Below, in pieces: positions 17,127 to 24,555 of a stretch of 38,178 nucleotides of DNA; position 1 is the stretch's first letter; every line of letters starts with the position of its first letter. The notes below the pieces were generated by a model. It searched no databases. It had not been told where the DNA came from and was given only the letters and a program-made list of their open reading frames with translations. The translations under genes and the position numbers were made by a program. The DNA is from Opitutales bacterium (GTDB taxonomy: Bacteria; Verrucomicrobiota; Verrucomicrobiia; Opitutales; UBA953): the NCBI GenBank assembly GCA_007280935.1, contig QYQK01000101.1:1-38178 (forward strand), read 5' to 3'.

Positions 17127-19010
17127 ATGTCCACCCGCCCGACGATGACTCCCCTTGAGGAGATCCGACATTCCGCCGCCCATATGCTGGGTGCGGCCGT
17201 TCTTCGCCTCTTTCCGCAGGCGCAGCTGGATATCGGGCCGCCCACCGATAATGGGTTCTATTACGACTTCGACGTGGATCATCTATTCACGGCCGACGAC
17301 TTGGTGAAGATCGAAGAGGAGATGCGTCGCATCTCAAAGGAGAACCAGAAGTTCGAACGTTTTGAATGCACGCGCGAAGAAGCGGATAAGTTGCTCCGTG
17401 AACGCGGTCAGAATGCCTATAAGCTCGGACGTCTGGCGGACATCCCGGCCGGCGAGACGATTTCATTTTATAAGAACGGCGAGTTTGTCGACCTCTGCGC
17501 GGGTACGCACGTTCGCTATTCGTCCCAGGTGAAGGCTTTCAAGTTACTCAACATCGCCGGCGCCTATCACCGCGGGGACGAAAAGAACAAACAGCTACAA
17601 CGTATCTACGGCACGGCTTTTGCGACCAAAGATGAGATGGAGCAGCACATGGTGCGTGTCGAAGAGGCCAAGAAGCGCGACCACCGCAAACTCGGCAAGG
17701 AGCTGAAGCTTTTCCATATCGACGAAAAGGTCGGCCAAGGCCTCGTGCTCTGGGTACCCAATGGTGCCATCGTCCGCCAGGAGCTGCAGAACTTCATTTC
17801 CGAACAGTTGTTCCTGACCGGGTATAAGCAGGTATTCACGCCCCACATCGGCAACCTAGACCTTTATCGGACCTCGGGACACTTCCCTTATTATAAGGAC
17901 GCACAATTCCCGCCGTTGGTTGAGCGCGAGGCGATGGAGCTCCTTTCCAAGGAAGGTTGCGCTTGTGGCGAACTGACCAACAAGCTCGAGGACGGTACCG
18001 TCCAAGGCTTCTTGCTGAAGCCGATGAATTGCCCGCACCACATCCGGATCTTCGCTTCGCAGCCGCACTCGTATCGCGATCTGCCCGTACGTCTGGCCGA
18101 GTTCGGGACGGTTTATCGTTGGGAGCAGTCGGGCGAGTTGAATGGCATGACCCGCGTCCGTGGTTTCACTCAAGACGATGGTCACTTGTTCTGCACCGAA
18201 GATCAGGTCGGCCCGGAAGTGCTGGGCTGTCTGGAACTCGTGAAGGTCGTGCTCAAGACCTTGGGTCTGAATGATTATCGCGTCCGGGTCGGGCTGCGGA
18301 ATCCTGATTCGAATAAATACACTGGCTCTTCAGAGAACTGGGATAAGGCCGAGGCCGCCTGCCGGGCCGCTGCCGCCACCTTAGGCGTCGCTTTCACCGA
18401 AGAGGCCGGCGAGGCCGCTTTCTACGGCCCCAAAATTGATTTTGTCGTCCGCGATGTCATCGGCCGTGAGTGGCAATTAGGCACCGTGCAGGTCGACTTC
18501 AATCTGCCCGAACGTTTCGAGCTTTCGTATATCGGTCCGGACAACAAGCCGCACCGCCCCGTGATGATCCACCGTGCGCCTTTCGGTTCGATGGAACGTT
18601 TCGTGGGTATCCTCATCGAGCATTTCGCCGGAGATTTTCCGACTTGGCTTTCCCCTGAACAGGTCCGACTGATTCCTTTGAACGATGATATGAATGCCGA
18701 TTGTCAAGCGATGGCCGAAGAGTTGAAGGCTGCGAAGATCCGTTGTTCCGTCGACGCTTCTTCGGATAAGCTCGGAGCCAAGATTCGTCGCGCCGAGATG
18801 TCCAAGGTGCCTCACATGCTCATCGTCGGGGCGAAGGAGAAGGAAGCTGGGGTAGTGAACGTCCGCTCCCGGGCTGACAAATCTTTCGAGGGTAACCGTA
18901 CGCTCGCGGACTTCATCTCGCTAATCACGGCCGAAGTCGCGGAACGTCGTCTCAAGGCTCACGTTCCGGTCGCGCCAGCCGTCGGTTCACCCGCCGCTCC
19001 TGGAGCCTGA
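17127..19010 (+). CDS. thrS: Threonyl-tRNA synthetase lacking the N-terminal TGS domain
   Basis: A class II synthetase charging tRNA-Thr. The 627-residue form starts almost directly in the N2 editing domain: HSAAHMLG near residue 17 and CAGTHV supply its HxxxH and C-x3-H metal/editing residues. The catalytic zinc ligands are present in KPMNCPHH, DDGHLFC and MIHRAPFGSMER, and the C-terminal anticodon-binding domain is complete. The roughly 60-residue TGS domain of E. coli ThrS is missing; upstream in-frame sequence lies in cysS and does not encode one. The length is made up by an insertion around EREAMELLSKEGCACGE, which contains C-A-C, and by an Ala/Pro-rich tail. No T-box leader is visible. 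Confidence 0.95.
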   Translation: MSTRPTMTPLEEIRHSAAHMLGAAVLRLFPQAQLDIGPPTDNGFYYDFDVDHLFTADDLVKIEEEMRRISKENQKFERFECTREEADKLLRERGQNAYKLGRLADIPAGETISFYKNGEFVDLCAGTHVRYSSQVKAFKLLNIAGAYHRGDEKNKQLQRIYGTAFATKDEMEQHMVRVEEAKKRDHRKLGKELKLFHIDEKVGQGLVLWVPNGAIVRQELQNFISEQLFLTGYKQVFTPHIGNLDLYRTSGHFPYYKDAQFPPLVEREAMELLSKEGCACGELTNKLEDGTVQGFLLKPMNCPHHIRIFASQPHSYRDLPVRLAEFGTVYRWEQSGELNGMTRVRGFTQDDGHLFCTEDQVGPEVLGCLELVKVVLKTLGLNDYRVRVGLRNPDSNKYTGSSENWDKAEAACRAAAATLGVAFTEEAGEAAFYGPKIDFVVRDVIGREWQLGTVQVDFNLPERFELSYIGPDNKPHRPVMIHRAPFGSMERFVGILIEHFAGDFPTWLSPEQVRLIPLNDDMNADCQAMAEELKAAKIRCSVDASSDKLGAKIRRAEMSKVPHMLIVGAKEKEAGVVNVRSRADKSFEGNRTLADFISLITAEVAERRLKAHVPVAPAVGSPAAPGA

Positions 19011-19024
19011 TAGCGACGATAGGG

Positions 19025-19053
19025 TGCCTAAGCGGTAACGATGGGTTTAGGCA
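19025..19053. repeat. Inverted repeat after thrS
   Basis: TGCCTAA (19025-19031) and TTAGGCA (19047-19053) can form a 7-bp stem with a 15-base loop in the spacer between thrS and the phosphatase gene. There is no T run, so it is not a standard terminator. Its role is unknown. Confidence 0.35.
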
Positions 19054-19111
19054 GCGTTTAGATGAGGGAACGACTCTTGCTTCAGGCGGTCGTGCAGGGT
19101 TAATTACGATT

Positions 19112-20497
19112 ATGTCTTCTTCACGCGATTCCACTCGGCGTAATTTTCTTAAGATGGCTGGCTTGGGGGGCTTGGCCCTTGGGGCTGCCGCCACGCCTGC
19201 GCTGAGTGCCGCTCCGCGGGAGGCTGCGGCGAATGCCGCCCAATCTCAGGCTAAGAACGTAATCTTCATGGTCGCTGACGGGATGAACATCGCCGCGCTC
19301 TCGCTTGCCCACACGTATCTCCAACGAACTGAGAACCGGACGTGTCAATGGATGAAGCTTTACCGTGAGCTACCTGTCGTCCGCGCACTTTGTGAAACCC
19401 AATCAGCCAGCAGCCTGGTGACAGATTCCGCCGCCGCCGCTTCTTGCTGGGGCATCGGTGAGCGTATTACCAATGGGGTGATCAATATCACGCCCGACGG
19501 CCGGAAGCCCGTCACGATGATGCAGAAGATGCGCAAAGCCAAGAAGCGTACCGGGCTGGTCACTACTGCCACGGCGACACATGCCACTCCAGCGGGCTTC
19601 GTGGCGACCATTGCTTCTCGTGCTAATCAGGACGAAATCGCTCCGCAGTACCTTGAGCGCGGCGTCGACGTCGTTCTCGGCGGCGGGACGCAGTATTTCA
19701 GCGATGCGCTGATGGGGGATTATCGTAAGGCAGGTTACGCCATCGCCCTTAATCGCACTGAATTGCTGGCCTATCAGGGAGGCACGCCTTTACTTGGGCT
19801 TTTTGATAAGAGTCATATTCCTTTTGAAATCGATCGGCTGAATGATCCAGCGGTCGCCGCCCATACGCCGACGCTCTCCGAGATGACCGACGCGGCCCTG
19901 CGCTGTCTGCAGGATTCGCCGGACGGTTTCTTCCTGCTGGTGGAAGGGGGTCGCGTCGACCACGCCGCTCATGATAATGACGCGGCGGCGGCGATTCACG
20001 ATCAAATCGCCTTTGACGCGACGATCACGACCGTCCTGCGATTCGTCGAGAAACATCCTGATACTTTGCTGGTAATCACGACCGACCATGGTACTGGCGG
20101 ATTACAGCTGAACGGCATAGGTTCCGAAGATCTCGTGGGTAAGGGGTCCGCTTACAGCGAAAGTACGCCCGCGTTCATGCGTCTGACCAAGTTTACGATG
20201 TCACACGAAATGATGATGCGGCGCCTGAAGGTATTCGGACCCAAAGGCTTGGCCGGGCTGGTGGTGGAAAAGACCGGGCTGGAATTTAAGGCCGCCGACT
20301 TAAGTTCGATTAAGGACGTGAAGTCGCTCTTAAGTGTTCTCCCTAAATATATCGGCATCAGTTGGACGAGTCGTAATCACACCAGTGAAATGGTGGAATT
20401 CTGCGCCTACGGGCCTGGCTCCGGCCTCTTTACGCCCTACTTGCGTAACGATGAAGTGCATGCGATCTTGCTCAAGGCCATGGGGCTTTCGGCTTAA
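19112..20497 (+). CDS. Alkaline phosphatase, Tat-exported
   Basis: The 461-residue product is a periplasmic or secreted phosphomonoesterase of the PhoA superfamily. It opens with a twin-arginine signal (STRRNFLKMAG, then a hydrophobic stretch ending near ALSAA), implying export in folded form, possibly with cofactor. The nucleophile is S106 in VTDSAAAA; metal ligands are visible in MVADGM (D56), VEGGRVDHAAHDND, TTDHGTGG and SRNHTSE. There is no phosphate-box-like site that I can identify upstream, although a Pho role is the obvious guess. It is followed by a strong terminator shared with the convergent redoxin gene. Confidence 0.92.
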   Translation: MSSSRDSTRRNFLKMAGLGGLALGAAATPALSAAPREAAANAAQSQAKNVIFMVADGMNIAALSLAHTYLQRTENRTCQWMKLYRELPVVRALCETQSASSLVTDSAAAASCWGIGERITNGVINITPDGRKPVTMMQKMRKAKKRTGLVTTATATHATPAGFVATIASRANQDEIAPQYLERGVDVVLGGGTQYFSDALMGDYRKAGYAIALNRTELLAYQGGTPLLGLFDKSHIPFEIDRLNDPAVAAHTPTLSEMTDAALRCLQDSPDGFFLLVEGGRVDHAAHDNDAAAAIHDQIAFDATITTVLRFVEKHPDTLLVITTDHGTGGLQLNGIGSEDLVGKGSAYSESTPAFMRLTKFTMSHEMMMRRLKVFGPKGLAGLVVEKTGLEFKAADLSSIKDVKSLLSVLPKYIGISWTSRNHTSEMVEFCAYGPGSGLFTPYLRNDEVHAILLKAMGLSA

Positions 20498-20516
20498 GAC
20501 TGGGTATCCGTCCCAT

Positions 20517-20547
20517 AAAAAAGGGCGTCCGATTGGACGCCCTTTTT
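20517..20547. terminator. Bidirectional terminator between the phosphatase and redoxin genes
   Basis: AAAAAAGGGCGTCC-GATT-GGACGCCCTTTTT is a perfect GC-rich stem with A and T tails on both sides, placed between two convergent genes. Confidence 0.93.
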
Positions 20548-20565
20548 GTAAACGTAGGATAGTTC

Positions 20566-21150
20566 TTAAGACTTTTTATACTTAACTCCGCAGCCATACG
20601 GCTTGCTCTCCGTCTTAACTGGGCTCTTTCCATCCTTCAGCGCCTTGACGGCTGCCAGGACATAATTGTTCGCTTTGTCTATATTAGCGGAGTTGGTAGA
20701 GGCACGACCGTTGTTATCGTCTGCATCGCTGTCGATCGCACCCTTGTAGGCAAGGACGCCCTTGGTATCTATAACAAAGCAGTGAGGAGTTACTTTGGCG
20801 TCATAGGCACGTCCGATGCTCTGGGTCTCATCTTGGATGACGGTGCCAGGGTAGTAGGTCGCGTTCTCGAGATTGTGGCCGCCCGTGTTAATGACCAGCC
20901 AGACGATACCTTTACCGATGGCATCTTTTTGGAATTCCTGCATCTTGCCGGTATCGTAGAATTTCTTCACGAATGGGCAGCCTGGGTTATACCATTCAAG
21001 TACGACGATTTTTCCGCTGTAATCCGAGAGGCTGACGGTTTTTCCGTCGAGGGTCTTGGCGGTGAAGGCAGGAGCAGGCTGGCCGATTTCAGCCGCGGCA
21101 AAAGCGGCGACAACGGCGAACCAAGCGAGGAGGGTGGAGGCAATACGCAT
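20566..21150 (-). CDS. Exported PRX-like redoxin (AhpC/TSA fold)
   Basis: The 194-residue product has a signal peptide (about 1-20) and a thioredoxin-fold AhpC/TSA domain: GQPAPAFTAKTLDGK, then the redox loop NPGCPFVKKFY. The active site has a single cysteine (CPFV), not CxxC, resembling the PRX-like group with a (C)P(Y/F)V motif. Other cysteines occur in TPHCFVID and in a C-terminal YGCGVKY. The protein ends soon after that, so a resolving role for the last cysteine is conceivable. A periplasmic peroxidase or thiol-redox role is inference. The start at 21150 gives the signal peptide; the 17 residues before it in the ORF are rejected. Confidence 0.85.
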   Translation of the reverse strand: MRIASTLLAWFAVVAAFAAAEIGQPAPAFTAKTLDGKTVSLSDYSGKIVVLEWYNPGCPFVKKFYDTGKMQEFQKDAIGKGIVWLVINTGGHNLENATYYPGTVIQDETQSIGRAYDAKVTPHCFVIDTKGVLAYKGAIDSDADDNNGRASTNSANIDKANNYVLAAVKALKDGKSPVKTESKPYGCGVKYKKS

Positions 21151-21283
21151 GTGGGTGAGGTTTAGGGTAGGGGTGAAGTTATAGGGTTGGTTTACGTACA
21201 TTCAACACCGACAGTTGGTTGGAGTTACTTTGGGGCAGGTTTTCGGTCGTTTTTAACCCTGTTTTGACTCATGGGTTGCCAAA

Positions 21284-22123
21284 ATGCATTTAAAGGGGGA
21301 ATTAACTGACCTGATTATGGCCGATGCTCGCTCTATCGCTCTGGTTTGCGCCACGGAGATTTCTCTCTGGGAGGAGCTCGGCGTACGCGCGATGGCCGTG
21401 GCGGAGGCTGAACCCACCTTGGCTCCTTTGCTTAAGCGTTATGTATTAGAGCCGAAGAACTTCGGTGAAGGGATCGTCCGTCGTTTAGCGGAGAGACTGT
21501 CGCCCTCCGGTCACGATGTGTCGTTGATCGTCCAAGTGTTATCGGAAGCCGTGGCCGCCGACCCCGAAGTACTGGCTCAGATGCGTGCCGACATTCGGGC
21601 GACTTTGGAGCGCGATCCGGCGACCGAACATGCGCTCATTCCTTTTCTCTGGTATAAGGGTTTTCATGCTATCTCTGCCCATCGCTTAGCCCATGTGCTC
21701 TGGAAGGCCGGTCGACGGGACCTGGCGATGTATCTGCAATCTTTATCCTCGGAGAATCTCGCCGTCGATATCCACCCCGCCGCGCGCTTTGGCGTAGGTA
21801 TCTTACTCGACCACGCCACGGGCTTCGTCGCCGGCGAGACCACCGTGGTCGATGACAATGTTTCTTTCCTGCATGAGGTCACCTTAGGCGGAACGGGTAA
21901 AGCCCGCGGCGATCGTCACCCTAAGATTCGCTCCGGCGTCTTGGTGGGTGCCGGTGCTAAGATCCTCGGTAATATCACCATTGGCGCAGGCGCCAAGGTC
22001 GGCGCTGGTTCCGTGGTGCTGAAGGATGTCGCGGCGCATACGAGCGTCGCTGGCGTGCCAGCGGTGATGATCGGCCGGACTAATGTCGATGCGCCCGCGC
22101 TCGATATGGATCATTCACTCTAA
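21284..22123 (+). CDS. cysE: Serine O-acetyltransferase
   Basis: This enzyme acetylates L-serine for cysteine synthesis. The 279-residue product aligns along its whole length with CysE. The helical N-terminal domain contains DPATEHALIPFLWYKGFHA. The left-handed beta-helix has the catalytic His in LLDHATGFV and GGTGKARGDRHPKI. Later hexapeptide repeats (GAGAKILGNITIGAGAKVGAGS) and VAGVPA follow. An ATG at 21317 is a reasonable alternative start: it lies after an AAGGGGGA stretch, but the spacing of 16 is too long for a normal Shine-Dalgarno. The histidine kinase gene starts three bases after the stop, so the two are very likely one transcript. Confidence 0.95.
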   Translation: MHLKGELTDLIMADARSIALVCATEISLWEELGVRAMAVAEAEPTLAPLLKRYVLEPKNFGEGIVRRLAERLSPSGHDVSLIVQVLSEAVAADPEVLAQMRADIRATLERDPATEHALIPFLWYKGFHAISAHRLAHVLWKAGRRDLAMYLQSLSSENLAVDIHPAARFGVGILLDHATGFVAGETTVVDDNVSFLHEVTLGGTGKARGDRHPKIRSGVLVGAGAKILGNITIGAGAKVGAGSVVLKDVAAHTSVAGVPAVMIGRTNVDAPALDMDHSL

Positions 22124-22126
22124 GTC

Positions 22127-23845
22127 ATGCCCCATTCTTTTAAGTCGCAAGAACGTCCGGGCGACGCTCGCGTCTTAGATTGCCTTTATCGCGTCGGGGC
22201 TTTCGTCAATGCGACCGAAGATCCGCGGGAGGCGCTCGATTTCATCTTAGCCGAAATCGTTCAGACCTTGGGGGCTTCCAGCGCTTCCATCGCGCTGGTG
22301 GAACCGGCCACCGGCTCATTGCGTATCGAGGTCAGTAATGGTCTCGATGCCGAGTCCGCCAAGCAGATTATCCATCAGGGGCAGGGCATCACGGGATGGG
22401 TCGCTCTTTATGCGAAGCCGCAACGCATCCCTGATGTCTCCAAGGATCAGCGTTACGTCGAACTCCGCCAAGGCATCCGCTCCGAACTCGCCGTCCCGAT
22501 GGAACTCATGGGGAATGTGATCGGGGTCGTGAATTGCGATTCTGACCGGTTGGATGCTTTCACGGAGCAAGATGTCGCGTTCTTATCTTTATTAACCAAC
22601 GAGGCCTCTAAGGCCGTCGGTCGCATCTGGCTGCTCCGGCAGTTGCGCTCGAAAGCCGCGCAGCTCGAGGCCCTGGTGGGTGCCGCGCAAGGTCTGGCTC
22701 GCGAACGTGACGAGCCGGGTATCTCCTTGGATCTGGCCCGGCACACCCGTGCGCTCCTGGGTGCCCGGGCCTGTGCGTACTTTAAATTAGAAGGCCGGGA
22801 CCTGATCCTGACCAGTCTCGATGGCGACTGTGCGGGTAGCGTCTTCAACCTGAAGCTGTCGGTGGACGTGACTTCGCTAGGTACGGTCGCCACGCGTCGC
22901 CGTACCTTGGTGGTACCGATCGCGGGCAAGACGGAAGAAAACCTTTTTTCCAAGCTGATCGACCCGGTCGCAAGTTCTTCGCTTCTGGCGGTGCCCGTCC
23001 GCTACGAGGATGACACCTTCGGCGTCCTGGTCTGCGTGGCGATGGGCGCTTACCGCTTTTCGGATGACGACAAACATCTCGTCACGGCCTTGTCTTCTTT
23101 CGGCGCGTCTTCGATTCAGAATGCCCGGCTTTACGCTAAGGTTTTTGCTGTGGAAGAAGGATTACGTCGCAGCGAACGTTTAACTGCCCTCGGCATGCTT
23201 TCGGCTGAAGTCGCCCATGAGATCCGTAATCCTCTTACGGTGATGAAACTTCTCTCGGATACGCTCGCGCAAGGCATGGATGCGAAGGATCCGCGACTTG
23301 AAGACCTCGGCGTGATGCGCGAGAAAATCTCCCATATGGAAGGCGTCGTCTCCCGTGTCTTGGGTATGAGCAAGGCGCAATCAGGTGCCTTTAAGTTGAT
23401 CAATCTTCGTGAGTCGGCGGATAAGGCGATGGTGCTCCTGCGACTTAAATTGCAACAGCTCGGCGTGAAGTTTGCCGTCGAAAGCGAACCGATGATCCCG
23501 TTGGTCGAAGGCAATCCCGGTCAGATCCAACAAGTCTTTCTCAATCTAATGTTGAATGCCGTGCAGGCGATGCCCGCCGGAGGAAACTTGGTCGTCAAGG
23601 TCGGCGTCGAGCCTGGACCGCAAGGGGAGGTCGTAGTCATTCGCATCGCTGATACGGGTACGGGTATCGCCCCGGAGATTTTACCGAAGATTTTCGAATC
23701 TTTCTTCACGTCGCGCGAAGACGGCACCGGTCTGGGTCTCGCGATCGTCAAACGGATCATGCGCGATCACCGCGGGGATATCATTGTCGAGTCGACGGGC
23801 TCGGCCGGTACGGTGTTCAAGCTTTGGATGCCCGCCGTGAAGTAA
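22127..23845 (+). CDS. Soluble hybrid-free sensor histidine kinase with two GAF domains
   Basis: The 572-residue product has no membrane segment or signal peptide. GAF domain 1 spans about 15-165 (GQGITGWVAL, SELAVPMELMGNVIGVVNCDS). A second, weaker GAF spans about 180-340 (SSLLAVPVRYEDDTFGVLVC). A HisKA dimerisation helix follows with the phospho-accepting H364 in EVAHEIRNPLTV. The HATPase core has the N box LNLMLNAVQAM, G1 ADTGTGI and G2 GTGLGLAIVK. The ligand is unknown. No response regulator is encoded in this window, so it is an orphan kinase locally. Placement three bases behind cysE hints at a link with sulfur or cysteine status, but only by context. Its 3' end overlaps the convergent DedA gene. 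Confidence 0.92.
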   Translation: MPHSFKSQERPGDARVLDCLYRVGAFVNATEDPREALDFILAEIVQTLGASSASIALVEPATGSLRIEVSNGLDAESAKQIIHQGQGITGWVALYAKPQRIPDVSKDQRYVELRQGIRSELAVPMELMGNVIGVVNCDSDRLDAFTEQDVAFLSLLTNEASKAVGRIWLLRQLRSKAAQLEALVGAAQGLARERDEPGISLDLARHTRALLGARACAYFKLEGRDLILTSLDGDCAGSVFNLKLSVDVTSLGTVATRRRTLVVPIAGKTEENLFSKLIDPVASSSLLAVPVRYEDDTFGVLVCVAMGAYRFSDDDKHLVTALSSFGASSIQNARLYAKVFAVEEGLRRSERLTALGMLSAEVAHEIRNPLTVMKLLSDTLAQGMDAKDPRLEDLGVMREKISHMEGVVSRVLGMSKAQSGAFKLINLRESADKAMVLLRLKLQQLGVKFAVESEPMIPLVEGNPGQIQQVFLNLMLNAVQAMPAGGNLVVKVGVEPGPQGEVVVIRIADTGTGIAPEILPKIFESFFTSREDGTGLGLAIVKRIMRDHRGDIIVESTGSAGTVFKLWMPAVK

Positions 23846-24476
23846 GCCATTTCTGGAAGATCTTCCATAATACGGGTAGGAAAGAAACGGCGATGACTGT
23901 GCCGGTCACGACTCCGAGATTTTTGGCTAATTTCGTCCCACCGATCATATGGCCAAGGCCGACCAAAGTGACGATCCAAAGAATCGCGCCGAAGATGTTC
24001 CAGTAAAGGAAGCGGGCGGCGGGCATGCGTCCCATTCCGGCGACGAAGGGCACGAAGGTCCGGACAATCGGGATGAAGCGTGCCATGACCAATGATGCCG
24101 CGCCTTTCTCGGCATAATAGTCGCGCGCGATCTCAAGGTAGCGCTTCTTGTATAGCCAACCATCCGACCATTTTTCGACTCGCTTACCGAATTTCAGCCC
24201 AAGCCAGCGCCCGAGCTGATTACCAATGATCGCGGCTGCTATCAGCCAAAAACAGAGAGACCACGGATTTAACAGGGCAGGACGCTCGCCGTTCGCAGTC
24301 GTGAGTACGCCGGCCACAACAATCATGGAGTCGCCAGGAAGGAAGAACCCAAAGAGTAATCCAGTTTCGGCGAAGATGATCACGGTCATGACGGCAATGC
24401 CGCCTAGTTTAATCATCGCCTCAACGTCCGACATCGAACGTAGGGCTACCATGAGATCTGCGAACCAAGTTTCCAT
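23817..24476 (-). CDS. DedA-family (VTT domain) inner-membrane protein
   Basis: The 219-residue product has about five membrane segments. The DedA hallmarks are ETGLLFGFFLPGD early, and ARFIPIVRTFVPFVAGMGRM in the middle, with the conserved Arg and Pro residues of the re-entrant region. Some family members flip phospholipids or undecaprenyl phosphate. The start METWFAD at 24476 is chosen because upstream sequence is divergent to glnD and hydrophilic. Its stop codon lies inside the histidine kinase gene: the two convergent genes share 29 bases, so no terminator can separate them. It is divergently arranged with glnD, 79 bases away. Confidence 0.9.
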   Translation of the reverse strand: METWFADLMVALRSMSDVEAMIKLGGIAVMTVIIFAETGLLFGFFLPGDSMIVVAGVLTTANGERPALLNPWSLCFWLIAAAIIGNQLGRWLGLKFGKRVEKWSDGWLYKKRYLEIARDYYAEKGAASLVMARFIPIVRTFVPFVAGMGRMPAARFLYWNIFGAILWIVTLVGLGHMIGGTKLAKNLGVVTGTVIAVSFLPVLWKIFQKWLTSRRASKA

Positions 24477-24555
24477 GGGGCATATGAGTACCGGGGGACG
24501 AGAATGGCAATCACCTTGAAAGTGGTCTAAATTGTCTGCAGGGTAGGGACGTCGC

